From: Rhodobacteraceae bacterium EhC02
Lineage (GTDB): Bacteria > Pseudomonadota > Alphaproteobacteria > Rhodobacterales > Rhodobacteraceae
DNA length: 64,000 bases
Assembly (NCBI GenBank): GCA_001650895.1
Contig: LXYH01000023.1
Location: 248,001 to 312,000 of the forward strand
Direction of reading: 5' to 3'
Part shown: one piece after another, positions 18,592-28,619 of the stretch
How positions within the stretch are numbered: position 1 is the first letter of the stretch
Layout: each line of letters opens with the position of its first letter
Notes under the pieces: model-generated
What the model was told of the DNA's origin: nothing
The model's database searches: none
Seen by the model: only the letters and a program-made list of their open reading frames with translations
Made by a program: the position numbers and the translations under genes

Positions 18592-21500
18592 ATGGGATTG
18601 CGCTTTTTCTCGGACCGCGACAGGCCGGTGCATCTTGGCCCCTATCCGTTGGAGCGTTTGTCCCGGCAGGATGCCCGCCCCGATCTGGCGGATGTGCCCC
18701 CGATGCCCGCACTCGATTACCGCCGCCCCGACGCACCGCAGAGCATCGTCAACGCCATGGGCGAATATCAGGCCATGCTCGATGCGATCCGCGACGGTAT
18801 GGTCAATCGCGCCCGTGCCGTCATTCCCGAGGATCCGCAGGACCGCGCCGACCATCTGAAGGCTTTCGGTTATTTCTCTGATGCCTCGATGGTGGGGATC
18901 GGTCCGGTATCGGTCGGGGCCCTGCTGGATCAGCCCCGGCGCAACCCGGATATCGACCGTCTGGCCCATGACCTCAGGACGCGACAGACCAAGACGCTGG
19001 CCTCGGGCATCGACATGATCATGGCCGATCTCAAGGAATCGATGGAGGCCCCGCCGCGCGGGATCGTTGGCCACCACACGGCGTTGGTCTTTCTCTACGA
19101 ACATCACCGAGATCCCCGCCCGGATGAGGCGGGCGCGGACTGGATCATGGATGCGCAGGCCCATCGTGCCTGTCTGCGCGGGGCGGAAACCGCCGTGGTG
19201 CTGGCCAATTACATCCGGCTTCTGGGTTTCGATGCCTGCGCGCACAGCTACACGACATCCGATGTCGATCTGCACCAGCTTGCCGTGACGGCGGGGCTGG
19301 CCACGGTCGAGGATGGCGCGCTGGTGGCCCCTTGGCTCGGCACGCGCTTTGGTCTGGCCGCCGTGACAACGGATATGGACCTCGCCCATGACCGCCCGCT
19401 TGCCCCGATGGCGCAGCAGCCTTGGTTTCGCACCCAAGGCCCCGCTTGGTGGCTGGGCCGGGGCACGGCCAAGTCGGCCCTCAACCGCGATCCTTTCCGT
19501 CGCCGCGCCTATGCGATGGGCGCGCACCCGTTTGAAACACTCAAGCGTGTGGACACGCCCACCACCTATATCGACGAGGCGCGCGTCGCCCGTGTGCCCA
19601 AGCGCGCCGATCTGTTTGCGCGTGCGCAGTTCGGCGACATGGGCAAGACGGTGCGGAAAGGGGCGACCGGCGGGCATTACGTGCGCAAGTCCGCGCCCAG
19701 TTCGGCACAACGCCGCGTGCTGGGCGCTTTCGTGCTGCTGCAGGATGGCGCGCCCGCCCCGGAAAAGACCCGCCTCGATCCGGCCAGGGCCGCCGATCTG
19801 GTCAAGGCCGCCGCCTATTTCCTGGGTGTCGATGCGGTGGGGATATCGCGCTGCCCGGATTGGGCGTGGTATTCCCATGATGCGACCGGCGCACCCATCG
19901 ATCCGCCCCATGATCAGGCGATCAGCATGATCATCGACCAGGGCTATGAGACGATGGAGGGCGCCTCGGGCGATGACTGGATCAGCGTGGCCCAATCCAT
20001 GCGCGCCTATCTGCGTTTCTCGCTGCTGGGCGGGGTGATTGCGCAGCAGATCCGCAACCTCGGCTACAAGGCCAAGGCGCATAGCGTGATGGATGGCGAG
20101 GTGCTGCAACCGCCGCTCCTGCTTTTGTCCGGTCTGGGCGAGGTCAGCCGCATCGGCGAGGTGATCCTCAACCCCTTCCTCGGCCCCCGCCTGAAATCGG
20201 GTGTCGTGACCACCGATCTGCCCCTGGCGCATGATCGCCCGATCGACTTCGGATTGCAGCAGTTTTGTGAATCCTGCAACAAATGTGCGCGCGAATGCCC
20301 CTCTGGCGCAATCACCGCTGGTCCAAAGCTGATGTTCAACGGCTACGAGATCTGGAAATCCGACAGCCAGAAATGCGCGACCTACCGGATCACCACACCG
20401 GGTGGCGCGATGTGCGGGCGCTGCATGAAGACCTGCCCCTGGAACCTTGAGGGGCTTTTCGCCGAAAAGCCCTTCCGCTGGGCCGCGATGAACATGCCGG
20501 GTGCTGCACCCGCGCTGGCGCGGCTTGATGATGCGCTGGGCAAGGGCGGGCTGAACCCGGTCAAGACATGGTGGTGGGACCTCGAGATCGAGGAGGACGG
20601 CGGCTATCGCCCGACACGCCACCCGGTCAACCGCCGCGATCTGCAAAAGGATCTGGTGCTACGCTACGAGGATCAGACGCTGGCCGTCTATCCCGCCCCC
20701 TTGGCCCCGCATCCCTGGCCCTATCCCGCGCCGATGGACCGCGAGGCGGGGATTGCCGCCTACCAGGGCATGATCCCCGCGCAGGATTACCGCGACCGGC
20801 TGGCGCGTGGCGATGACAGCCATGTACATCGCTACACCGTCCCGCAGGACGCCCCGGTGATCGAGGTGCGCGTGTCACGCATCGAACGCATGACGCCGGA
20901 TGTCACGAAATACGAATTCACCGCGCCTGATGGGGGTGATCTGCCGGAATGGACCGCAGGCGCGCATCTCGATATCGTCGTCGCCCCCGAATTCCTGCGG
21001 CAATATTCGATGTCGGGCGATCCGGCGGACCGGTCCAAATACCAGATCGGCGTGCTGCGCGAAGACGCGGGGCGGGGCGGCTCGAAACTGATGCACCGCA
21101 TCTTCACGCCGGGGCGGCGGGTGTTCATCTCGAAACCCGTCAACCATTTCGATCTGGTCGAAGATGCCGCAAAGACCCTGCTGATGGGGGGCGGCATCGG
21201 GATCACCCCGATGATCGCCTTCGCCCACCGCCTGCATGCGCTGGGGCGCGACTTCGCGCTGCATTATTCCTGTTCCAGTCGCGCGGCAGCGGGATACCTG
21301 GATGATCTGGCAGCGGCCCCCTGGGCGGACCGGGTGCATCTGCACTTTTCCGACGAGGGCAGCCGCGCCGATCTGGAGGGGGTCCTGTCAGGCTACCGCG
21401 ACGGCTGGCACGTCTATACCTGCGGGCCGGTGCGCTACATGGATGCGGTGATCGACGCGGCGGAGCGGCAGGGCTACCCCGACGAGGCGCGGCATCTGGA

Positions 21501-21804
21501 GTATTTCGCGGTGCCGGAATTGCCCGATTACGTGAACCACCCCTTCACCCTGCGGCTGGCGCGGTCCGGGCGGGAACTGCATGTGCCGGCAGATCGCAGC
21601 GCCACCGATGTGCTGGCCGATGCGGGCGTGCATGTGGATGTGAAATGCGCCGATGGCATCTGCGGCGTGTGCAAATGCACCCTGGTGTCGGGCACAGTCG
21701 AACACCGCGATTTCGTGCTGTCGCAGGCACAGCGCGCGGACGCGATCATCCTGTGCCAAAGCCGGGCTGCGGAACCGGGCGGCGTGGTCGAGATCGACCT
21801 CTGA
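18592..21804 (+). CDS. Self-sufficient (BhbA-type) reductive dehalogenase fused to a flavin/2Fe-2S reductase
   Basis: This 1070-residue protein has no Tat signal, so it should be cytoplasmic. Residues 80-270 and 375-555 are recognisable repeats of one another (DWIMDAQAHRACLR versus DWISVAQSMRAYLR; both end TTD...LAHDRP). Only the second carries the residues known from the catabolic dehalogenase NpRdhA: Ser469 and Tyr473 in SMRAY, Lys535 in GPRLKSG, and Arg599, all at one constant offset from NpRdhA Ser422, Tyr426, Lys488 and Arg552. Two 4Fe-4S motifs follow: Cys559-562-565-569P and Cys595-608-611-615P. The C-terminal part is a reductase with RQYSMSG (flavin), GGGIGITPM (NAD(P)) and a plant-type 2Fe-2S site CADGICGVCKC...ILCQ. 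It probably removes halogen from aromatic compounds using cobalamin and NAD(P)H. Confidence 0.9.
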   Translation: MGLRFFSDRDRPVHLGPYPLERLSRQDARPDLADVPPMPALDYRRPDAPQSIVNAMGEYQAMLDAIRDGMVNRARAVIPEDPQDRADHLKAFGYFSDASMVGIGPVSVGALLDQPRRNPDIDRLAHDLRTRQTKTLASGIDMIMADLKESMEAPPRGIVGHHTALVFLYEHHRDPRPDEAGADWIMDAQAHRACLRGAETAVVLANYIRLLGFDACAHSYTTSDVDLHQLAVTAGLATVEDGALVAPWLGTRFGLAAVTTDMDLAHDRPLAPMAQQPWFRTQGPAWWLGRGTAKSALNRDPFRRRAYAMGAHPFETLKRVDTPTTYIDEARVARVPKRADLFARAQFGDMGKTVRKGATGGHYVRKSAPSSAQRRVLGAFVLLQDGAPAPEKTRLDPARAADLVKAAAYFLGVDAVGISRCPDWAWYSHDATGAPIDPPHDQAISMIIDQGYETMEGASGDDWISVAQSMRAYLRFSLLGGVIAQQIRNLGYKAKAHSVMDGEVLQPPLLLLSGLGEVSRIGEVILNPFLGPRLKSGVVTTDLPLAHDRPIDFGLQQFCESCNKCARECPSGAITAGPKLMFNGYEIWKSDSQKCATYRITTPGGAMCGRCMKTCPWNLEGLFAEKPFRWAAMNMPGAAPALARLDDALGKGGLNPVKTWWWDLEIEEDGGYRPTRHPVNRRDLQKDLVLRYEDQTLAVYPAPLAPHPWPYPAPMDREAGIAAYQGMIPAQDYRDRLARGDDSHVHRYTVPQDAPVIEVRVSRIERMTPDVTKYEFTAPDGGDLPEWTAGAHLDIVVAPEFLRQYSMSGDPADRSKYQIGVLREDAGRGGSKLMHRIFTPGRRVFISKPVNHFDLVEDAAKTLLMGGGIGITPMIAFAHRLHALGRDFALHYSCSSRAAAGYLDDLAAAPWADRVHLHFSDEGSRADLEGVLSGYRDGWHVYTCGPVRYMDAVIDAAERQGYPDEARHLEYFAVPELPDYVNHPFTLRLARSGRELHVPADRSATDVLADAGVHVDVKCADGICGVCKCTLVSGTVEHRDFVLSQAQRADAIILCQSRAAEPGGVVEIDL

Positions 21805-21813
21805 CGGGGTCGG

Positions 21814-23106
21814 TCAGACGACCACCTCCATCGCCTCCTGATCGCCCACGCCGAAGACGCGCTTGTAGCGCGCAATCTCGTCTGTCGGGCCCATCGCCTT
21901 GTTGGGGTTGTCCGAAAGCTTCACGGTGGGGTGGCCATTGGCCGACACGGCCTTGCACACAAGGCTGAAGGGCGCCAGCGCGTCATCCTTGACCAGACCG
22001 CGGAAATCATTGGTCAGCAGCGTGCCCCAACCGAAGGAGGGGCGAACGCGTCCCGCGAACTGCTTTTGCAGTTCCGCGATCTTCTGCACGTCCAGCCCGT
22101 CGGAAAAGATGACCAGCTTCTGGCGCGGATCCTCGCCCCGGCTTTTCCACCAGGCAATGGCGGTTTCCGCCCCTGCCGCCGGGTCGCCGCTGTCGATGCG
22201 GATGCCGGTCCAGCCCGCCAGCCAGTCAGGCGCATTCCGCAGAAAACCCTGGCTGCCATAGGTGTCGGGCAGGATGATGCGCAGGTTGCCGTCATGCTCC
22301 TCGTGCCAGTCGGCCAGAACCCGGTAGGGGGCCTCGCGCAGGGCTTCGTCATCCTCGGCCAGGGCGGCATAGACCATCGGCAGTTCATGGGCATTGGTGC
22401 CGATCGCCTCGATATCGCGCTTCATCGCGATCAGACAATTCGAGGTGCCGACGAACTTGTCTCCCAACCCTTCGATCAGCGCCTGTACGCAGCGATCCTG
22501 CCAGAGATAGGAATGCCGCCGCCGTGTCCCGAAATCGGCCAGGCGCAGCCCATCGACCTCGCGCAGTGCCTCGACCTTTTCCCAAAGCTTGGTCATGGCG
22601 CGGGCGTAAAGCACCTGCAGCTCGAACCGGCCCATGGTGTTCAGGACCGCGCGTCCGCGCAGCTCCATCAGCACGGCCAGGGCGGGGATTTCCCACATCA
22701 TCACCTCGGGCCAGCTGCCTTCGAACGTCAGCTCGTACTGGTCGCCCTTGCGTTCCAGGTGATAGGGCGGCAGCCGCAGCGCCTCGAACCATTCCATGAA
22801 ATCGGGGCGGAACATCTGCCGCTTGCCGTAAAAGGTATTGCCGCGCAGCCAAGTGCTTTCGCCGCGTGTCAGCGACAGCGACCGGATGTGATCCAGCTGC
22901 TCGCGCAATTCACCCTCGTCGATCAGCTTGGCCAGCGGAACATGCGTGGATCGGTTGATCAGGCTGAAGGTCACCTGCGTGTCGGGCTTGTTGCGGAACA
23001 CCGACTGGCACATCAGCAGCTTGTAGAAATCCGTGTCGATCAGCGACCGCACGATCGGGTCGATCTTCCAGCGGTGATTCCAGACGCGGGTGGCGATATC
23101 GACCAT
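21814..23106 (-). CDS. pncB: Nicotinate phosphoribosyltransferase
   Basis: A 430-residue enzyme beginning MVDIATRVWNHRWKIDPIVRSLIDTDFYKLLMCQ, with SLTRGESTWLRG, GTRRRHSYLWQD, FVGTSNCLIA and TNAHELPM. It makes nicotinate mononucleotide from nicotinate and phosphoribosyl pyrophosphate in the Preiss-Handler NAD salvage path. It lies 62 bases downstream of pncA on the same strand, so nicotinamide deamidation and nicotinate capture are encoded together. It converges on the dehalogenase gene with nine bases between them. Confidence 0.96.
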   Translation of the reverse strand: MVDIATRVWNHRWKIDPIVRSLIDTDFYKLLMCQSVFRNKPDTQVTFSLINRSTHVPLAKLIDEGELREQLDHIRSLSLTRGESTWLRGNTFYGKRQMFRPDFMEWFEALRLPPYHLERKGDQYELTFEGSWPEVMMWEIPALAVLMELRGRAVLNTMGRFELQVLYARAMTKLWEKVEALREVDGLRLADFGTRRRHSYLWQDRCVQALIEGLGDKFVGTSNCLIAMKRDIEAIGTNAHELPMVYAALAEDDEALREAPYRVLADWHEEHDGNLRIILPDTYGSQGFLRNAPDWLAGWTGIRIDSGDPAAGAETAIAWWKSRGEDPRQKLVIFSDGLDVQKIAELQKQFAGRVRPSFGWGTLLTNDFRGLVKDDALAPFSLVCKAVSANGHPTVKLSDNPNKAMGPTDEIARYKRVFGVGDQEAMEVVV

Positions 23107-23168
23107 GGGGCGGCTCCGTCAATGTGCCATGCGCTTAAATCAAAGGGGGCGTGGTGTGTCCAGCGGCG

Positions 23169-23771
23169 TCACGCCAGCCTGACACCGGCCGCCCGCATCG
23201 CATCCAGTGCGGCATCCAGCGATCCGTTCAGGTCGATGGCGCGGCACAGGTCCAGACGCACGGTCACGTCAAAGCCCAGCCGCGCGGCATCCTGCGCGGA
23301 ATAGGCGACGCAGAAGTCTGTGGCCAGGCCCACCAGCGTCAGATGGGTGATGCCGCGCGTCTTCAGATAGCCTTCCAGCCCGGTTGCGGTGGTGCGGTCA
23401 TTCTCGAAAAAGGCGGAATAGCTGTCGATGGCGCGGCGGAACCCCTTGCGGATGATCAGATCGGCCGGATCCGTGTGCAGCTCGGGATGAAAGGCGGCGC
23501 CCCGGCTGCCCCAGACGCAGTGATCGGGCCACAGGACCTGGGGGCCATATGGCATCTCTGTCAGGTCATAGGCGGCGGCGCCGGGATGTTCGGATGCGAA
23601 GGACGCATGATCGGCCGGATGCCAGTCCTGCGTCAGCACCACGCAAGGGATCTGCTGCATCAGCGCGTTGATCCCCGGCACGATCACATCACCCTCAGGC
23701 ACGGCCAGCGCGCCGCCGGGGCAAAAGTCGTTCTGCACGTCGATCACGATCAGGGCATGGTTTTCTGACAT
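23169..23771 (-). CDS. pncA: Nicotinamidase
   Basis: A 200-residue isochorismatase-fold hydrolase. The catalytic triad is visible as Asp10 ([12 protein letters not shown]), a Lys in LIIRKGF and Cys in [12 protein letters not shown]. The metal-binding [10 protein letters not shown] is also present. It hydrolyses nicotinamide to nicotinate, the substrate of the next gene's enzyme. ATG 23771 has AGGAGG nine bases upstream, so a much longer upstream frame was discarded. Confidence 0.96.
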   Translation of the reverse strand: MSENHALIVIDVQNDFCPGGALAVPEGDVIVPGINALMQQIPCVVLTQDWHPADHASFASEHPGAAAYDLTEMPYGPQVLWPDHCVWGSRGAAFHPELHTDPADLIIRKGFRRAIDSYSAFFENDRTTATGLEGYLKTRGITHLTLVGLATDFCVAYSAQDAARLGFDVTVRLDLCRAIDLNGSLDAALDAMRAAGVRLA

Positions 23772-23882
23772 GGCGGGCCTCCTGTCCTTGTCACGAAAGG
23801 GGTAGGGGCTTGGCGCGCGCGCGTCAATGTCGCGCGGCCTGCAGGCTTGCACGAGACCACGCGCAGGCGTAAATCGCAGCCC

Positions 23883-24797
23883 ATGCATATTGTCGCCGCT
23901 CTCTATCACTTCACCCGTTTCGACGATCCCGCCGCGATCAAGCCCGCGCTGGCGCAGTTGTGTTGCGGGCAGGGTGTCACCGGCACGCTGCTGCTGGCGG
24001 CTGAGGGGATCAACGGCACCATCGCAGGCAGCCGCGCGGGCATCGACGCGGTGCTGGCCCATATCCGCGCTCTTCCGGGTTGCGCCGATCTGGAGTGGAA
24101 GGAAAGCACCGCCAGCGCGCCGCCCTTCGCCCGGATGAAAGTACGCCTGAAGCGCGAGATCGTCACGATGGGCCAGCCCGATGTGGACCCGCGCGCCCGC
24201 GTCGGCCACTACGTCGAACCTGCCGACTGGAACGCGCTGATCACCGCGCCGGATGTGGCCGTCATCGACACCCGCAATGATTACGAGGTGGCCATCGGCA
24301 CGTTTCAGGGCGCGGTCGATCCCGAAACAGCCAGCTTCCGCGACTTTCCCGCATGGTGGGAGGCGAACAAGCACCGTTTCCACAACAAGCGCATCGCGAT
24401 GTTCTGCACCGGCGGTATCCGCTGCGAGAAAAGCACGAATTACCTGCTGGGGCAGGGGGTCGAGGATGTCTATCACCTCAAGGGCGGCATCCTGAAATAC
24501 CTCGAAGAGGTGCCAGAAGCCGAAAGCACATGGCAGGGTGAATGCTTTGTCTTCGACCGCCGCGTGTCCGTGGGCCACGGGTTGACCGAGGGGCCGCACC
24601 TTCTGTGCCACGCGTGCCGCCGCCCGATCCTGCCGCAAGATCGCATCCGCCCGGAATACGAGGAAGGCGTCGCCTGCCATCACTGCGTCGATGCAACCTC
24701 GGATGAGGACAAGGCCCGTTTCCGCGAACGCCAGAAACAGATCGCACTGGCCCGCGCGCGCGGCGAGGCGCATCTGGGTGGGGTTGCCGGGCTTTAG
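23883..24797 (+). CDS. trhO: tRNA uridine(34) hydroxylase TrhO (YceA), rhodanese family
   Basis: A 304-residue protein with an N-terminal acylphosphatase-like domain ([15 protein letters not shown]..., [10 protein letters not shown]) and a central rhodanese domain whose active loop is [14 protein letters not shown]-terminal zinc-binding-like region has two CxxC pairs (CHACRRP and CHHC). TrhO hydroxylates uridine 34 of certain tRNAs using oxygen and prephenate-independent chemistry. I used ATG 23883 because the family starts here; an upstream in-frame ATG adds 12 residues. It is divergent from pncA. Confidence 0.94.
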   Translation: MHIVAALYHFTRFDDPAAIKPALAQLCCGQGVTGTLLLAAEGINGTIAGSRAGIDAVLAHIRALPGCADLEWKESTASAPPFARMKVRLKREIVTMGQPDVDPRARVGHYVEPADWNALITAPDVAVIDTRNDYEVAIGTFQGAVDPETASFRDFPAWWEANKHRFHNKRIAMFCTGGIRCEKSTNYLLGQGVEDVYHLKGGILKYLEEVPEAESTWQGECFVFDRRVSVGHGLTEGPHLLCHACRRPILPQDRIRPEYEEGVACHHCVDATSDEDKARFRERQKQIALARARGEAHLGGVAGL

Positions 24798-24800
24798 GGA

Positions 24801-26015
24801 TCAGGCCGCGGCCAGCCGCATCGCGCGGCGCGACCGTGTGAGGATCAGCAGGATGATCCCGATGTTCAGGAAGTTCCACGCGATCCCGTTGATGAAGGCC
24901 ATGTGATAGCTGCCCGTCAGGTCATAGATCCAGCCCGACATCCAGCCGCCGATCGCCATGCCGATGATCGTCGCCATGATCACGAAACCCACGCGCGCCC
25001 CTGCCTCGCGCGCGGGCATGTATTCGCGCACGATCACCGCATAGCTGGGCACGATGCCCCCCTGGCTGAGGCCGAAGATCAGGCTGACCACATAGAGCGA
25101 CACCAGCCCGCCCGCTGGCAGATAGAGAAACAGTGCCAGACATTGCAGCGCCGATCCGATCAGCAGGGTCATCACCCCGCCCAGCCTGTCGGCCAGCAGA
25201 CCCGAAATCAGGCGCGATACAACGCCCCCCATCAGCATCAGCGACAGCATCTCGGCGCCCACGGCGGGGCCGTATCCCAGATCGACGCAATAGGCCACGA
25301 TATGCACCTGCGGCATCGACATGGCGACGCAGCAGCCGATGCCCGCAAGGCCCAGCATCCACATCAGCGCGCGCGGCGAAAATCCCGCTGATTTCGCCCG
25401 TGATGCGGTGATGCTGTCGGAATGGGCGCTTGCCTCCAGCGGCACCCGCGCGCGCAGGAACAGCGACAGGGGAATGACGCCCACGACGGTCACGACGGCC
25501 AGCACCATGTAGACCGCGCGCCAGCCATGATCGGCCAGAACCCCCGACAGCAGCAGCGGCCAGATCGCGCCGGACAGGTAGTTGCCACTGGCGGCGATCG
25601 CCACGGCAATGCCGCGCCGCTTGAGGAACCACAGCGAGACATCGGCGATCAGCGGGCCAAAGCTTGCCGCCGTGCCGAAGCCGATCACCAGTTGCAGGAA
25701 AGACAGCGTCCAGACCGAGCCTGCGACAGATGCCAGCGCAAACCCGCCCCCGATGGTCAGCGCCGACACGGACAGCGCCACGGTGATCCCGAAGCGGTCC
25801 ACCGCGCGGCCGATCACCAGGTTGCCAAGCGCAAAACCGATCATCGTCAGCGTATAGGGCAGGGCGGCATCGGCGCGGGCTGTCTGAAACTCGGCCTGCA
25901 TGGCGGGCATGATGACGATGATCGCCCACATGCCGACATTGCCGATCGTGGCGATCAGCAAGGACACGCCAAGGCGGATCCAGGAATAGCGGCTATCCAG
26001 TGCGTCAATACCCAT
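24801..26015 (-). CDS. MFS transporter, monocarboxylate/oxalate-type
   Basis: A 404-residue protein with 12 predicted helices. MFS motif A occurs in each half (GRAVDRFGI between helices 2 and 3; GLLADRLGG in the second half). The pattern resembles bacterial monocarboxylate-porter or YbfB-like carriers. It converges on trhO with three bases between stops. The start at ATG 26015 lacks a strong Shine-Dalgarno. Substrate cannot be predicted. Confidence 0.82.
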   Translation of the reverse strand: MGIDALDSRYSWIRLGVSLLIATIGNVGMWAIIVIMPAMQAEFQTARADAALPYTLTMIGFALGNLVIGRAVDRFGITVALSVSALTIGGGFALASVAGSVWTLSFLQLVIGFGTAASFGPLIADVSLWFLKRRGIAVAIAASGNYLSGAIWPLLLSGVLADHGWRAVYMVLAVVTVVGVIPLSLFLRARVPLEASAHSDSITASRAKSAGFSPRALMWMLGLAGIGCCVAMSMPQVHIVAYCVDLGYGPAVGAEMLSLMLMGGVVSRLISGLLADRLGGVMTLLIGSALQCLALFLYLPAGGLVSLYVVSLIFGLSQGGIVPSYAVIVREYMPAREAGARVGFVIMATIIGMAIGGWMSGWIYDLTGSYHMAFINGIAWNFLNIGIILLILTRSRRAMRLAAA

Positions 26016-26153
26016 GCCGCGACGCTAGCCCCGGCTCTTGCACTTGTATAGGGCGCGTGCGACCTGCGGGTGACGCAAATGTGTGCAAGGGTGCAAGACA
26101 GGTGACACTTGCCCGGTGTATCCTGCCCCGAAACGTCGAAGGACCCGCAAAAA

Positions 26154-26759
26154 ATGATCGACGCCCTGATCCTGCCCACGCAGCGCCGCGTCCTGCATCC
26201 GCTGGCATTGGCGCTGTACCGGCGCGGGGTGGCGGCTGACCGGATCACGCTGGCGGGCTTTGGCCTTGGTCTGCTGGCGGTGCCGGCCCTGGCCCTTGGC
26301 TGGTACGGGGCGGCGCTGGCGCTGATCCTGCTGAACCGGCTGGCCGACGGCCTTGACGGGGCGGTGGCCCGCCTTGGCACCCCCACGGATCGCGGCGCGT
26401 TTCTGGATATCGCGCTGGATTTCGTCTTCTACGCCGTGGTGCCGCTTGGCTTCGCGCTGGCCGACCCCGCCGCCAATGCCCTGCCCGCCGCCGTGCTGAT
26501 CGCGGCCTTCGTCGGCACCGGGTCCAGCTTTCTGGCCTTTGCCGTGATCGCCGCCAAGCGTGGCCTCAGCGCCGAGGATTATCCAAGCAAGGGCATCTTC
26601 TACCTTGGCGGCCTGACCGAAGGGTTCGAAACCATCGCGCTGTTCGTGGCCATGTGCCTCTGGCCCATGCTTTTCGCGCCGCTCGCCTATGTCTTTGCCG
26701 CCGCTTGCGCGCTGACCACGCTCACCCGCTGGTGGCAGGGCTGGCAGATGTTCCGCTAG
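26154..26759 (+). CDS. CDP-alcohol phosphatidyltransferase
   Basis: A 201-residue membrane protein with the family signature D-x2-D-G-x2-A-R-x8-G-x3-D-x3-D, seen as LADGLDGAVARLGTPTDRGA followed by FLDIALD (about residues 61-88). Several hydrophobic helices follow. Such enzymes transfer a phosphatidyl group from CDP-diacylglycerol to an alcohol; which alcohol is not clear. I used ATG 26154, preceded by GAAGGA; a longer frame starts in the promoter region. Confidence 0.88.
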   Translation: MIDALILPTQRRVLHPLALALYRRGVAADRITLAGFGLGLLAVPALALGWYGAALALILLNRLADGLDGAVARLGTPTDRGAFLDIALDFVFYAVVPLGFALADPAANALPAAVLIAAFVGTGSSFLAFAVIAAKRGLSAEDYPSKGIFYLGGLTEGFETIALFVAMCLWPMLFAPLAYVFAAACALTTLTRWWQGWQMFR

Positions 26760-26762
26760 CGG

Positions 26763-27764
26763 TCAGATCCTCTTGCCATCCTCGCCAAAGACCATCATCG
26801 CCGCATCGTCCCAACCCAGCCACAGATCGGTGCCTTCCGAGGGCAGCGGCAGATGCCCGCCCTGGCGCACGGTGATCAGCTGCCCGTTGGGCAACCGCAG
26901 ATGCACCAGTGTCTCGGCCCCCAAAGCCTCGCAATAGGCGACGCGCGCCTGCAACCGCGTCGGGCTGTCTGTCAGCTTGATATGTTCGGGGCGGATGCCC
27001 ACGGTCTTGCCGACCGATACGCCGATGCTGCCCGCCGGCATGAAATTCGTGGCCGGCGATCCGATGAAGCCCGCAACGAATTCGGTCTGCGGGTTCTCGT
27101 AGACTTCCAGCGGCTTGCCGATCTGGTCGGCCACGCCCGCGTTCATCACGATCATCCGGTCGGCCAGCGTCATCGCCTCGACCTGATCATGGGTCACATA
27201 CAATGACGTAACCCCCAATTCCCGCTGCAACTGCTTGATCTCCAGCCGCATCTGCACGCGCAGCTTGGCGTCAAGGTTCGACAGGGGCTCGTCGAACAGG
27301 AACACCGCAGGCTTGCGCACAATCGCGCGCCCCATGGCCACGCGCTGGCGCTGACCGCCCGACAATTCACGCGGCTTGCGCTGCAGATAGGGCTCCAGCT
27401 GCAACAGCTTGGCCGCGGATGCGACACGCGCCGCGATCTCGTCCTTCGGCGTCTTCGCGATCTTCAACCCGTAGGCCATGTTGTCGAAGACCGACATGTG
27501 CGGATAAAGCGCGTAGTTCTGGAACACCATGGCGATGTTGCGTTCCATCGGCTCGGCCTCGTTGACGCGCTGGTCATTGATGCGGATCTCGCCGCTGGTG
27601 ATGCCTTCCAGCCCCGCCACCATCCGCAGCAGCGTGGACTTGCCGCAGCCTGATGGCCCGACGATCACGATGAATTCGCCATCGGTCACGTCGATATCCA
27701 CGCCGTGGATCACATCCGTCGCGCCAAAGGATTTGCGCACGTTATCAAGGGTCAGGGTCGCCAT
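26763..27764 (-). CDS. ugpC: sn-glycerol-3-phosphate ABC importer, ATP-binding protein
   Basis: A 333-residue CUT1-type ATPase. It has Walker [11 protein letters not shown]-loop [11 protein letters not shown], signature [14 protein letters not shown], Walker [13 protein letters not shown], and a C-terminal TOBE-like regulatory domain ([10 protein letters not shown]). The family is usually 350-360 aa, so the tail is slightly short. It is the last gene of ugpBAEC, starting directly after ugpE. Gene order and the neighbouring permeases support the Ugp assignment over maltose-type paralogues. Confidence 0.9.
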   Translation of the reverse strand: MATLTLDNVRKSFGATDVIHGVDIDVTDGEFIVIVGPSGCGKSTLLRMVAGLEGITSGEIRINDQRVNEAEPMERNIAMVFQNYALYPHMSVFDNMAYGLKIAKTPKDEIAARVASAAKLLQLEPYLQRKPRELSGGQRQRVAMGRAIVRKPAVFLFDEPLSNLDAKLRVQMRLEIKQLQRELGVTSLYVTHDQVEAMTLADRMIVMNAGVADQIGKPLEVYENPQTEFVAGFIGSPATNFMPAGSIGVSVGKTVGIRPEHIKLTDSPTRLQARVAYCEALGAETLVHLRLPNGQLITVRQGGHLPLPSEGTDLWLGWDDAAMMVFGEDGKRI

Positions 27765-28619
27765 TTATTTCTCGCTATCGACTAGGCCACGGATGAAGAG
27801 TTTCTGCATCGAGATCACCACGATCACCGGCGGCACCATCGCAAGGATGGAGGTTGCCATGATCACCGGCCAGTCGGCCAGATCATCGCCCGAGGGGAAC
27901 ATCTGACGGATGCCCATGACGATGGTGTTCATCGACGGATCGGTGGTGATGAGCAGCGGCCAGAGATACTGGTTCCAGCCATAGATGAACAGGATCACGA
28001 ACAGTGCCGCGATATTGGTGCGGCTCATCGGCAAGAGGATATGCCAGAAGAACTGCATCGGGCTGGCCCCGTCCACACGCGCCGCCTCGGTCAATTCGTC
28101 CGGCACGGTCAGGAAGAACTGCCGGAACAGGAACGTCGCCGTGGCCGAGGCGATCAGCGGAAAGATCAGCCCGGAATAGCTGTTGAGCATCCCGAAATTC
28201 GCGATCACCTCATAGGTGGGCACGATCCGCACCTCGACCGGCAGCATCAGCGTCAGGAAGATCAGCCAGAAAAAGATCGTCCGCCCCGGAAAGCGGAAAT
28301 AGACGATGGCAAAGGCCGAGGTCAGCGAGATCACGATCTTCCCGATGGTGATCCCCAGCGCCATGATCAGCGAATTCAGCATCATCATCGCCACGGGCGC
28401 GTTGACACCGGACAGCAGCGCCTTGCTGTAATTCTCGAAGAACTGGTCGCCCGGAAGCAGGGGCATGGGCGGGCGCACGATCTCGGGCTGGGTCACGGTG
28501 GACGCGACAAAGGCCAGCCAGATCGGAAAGAAGATGAACAGAACGCCGATGATCAGACCCAGATGGGTCAGCCAATGGCCAAGGCCGCGTTTTTCCACCA
28601 TGCCGCGTTGTTCAGACAT
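27765..28619 (-). CDS. ugpE: sn-glycerol-3-phosphate ABC importer permease
   Basis: A 284-residue inner-membrane protein with six hydrophobic segments. The EAA loop is DELTEAARVDGASPMQFFWHILLPMSR. An opening of the type LTHLGLIIGVLFIFFPIWLAFVAST and a conserved NSYSGLIFPLIASATATFLFRQ are typical of UgpE. It overlaps the end of ugpA by one base and runs straight into ugpC. Confidence 0.92.
   Translation of the reverse strand: MSEQRGMVEKRGLGHWLTHLGLIIGVLFIFFPIWLAFVASTVTQPEIVRPPMPLLPGDQFFENYSKALLSGVNAPVAMMMLNSLIMALGITIGKIVISLTSAFAIVYFRFPGRTIFFWLIFLTLMLPVEVRIVPTYEVIANFGMLNSYSGLIFPLIASATATFLFRQFFLTVPDELTEAARVDGASPMQFFWHILLPMSRTNIAALFVILFIYGWNQYLWPLLITTDPSMNTIVMGIRQMFPSGDDLADWPVIMATSILAMVPPVIVVISMQKLFIRGLVDSEK

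Noticed and set aside
18535-20646. A 703-codon open frame antisense to the reductive dehalogenase
   Set aside because: No recognisable motifs; the opposite strand carries an unambiguous multi-domain enzyme.
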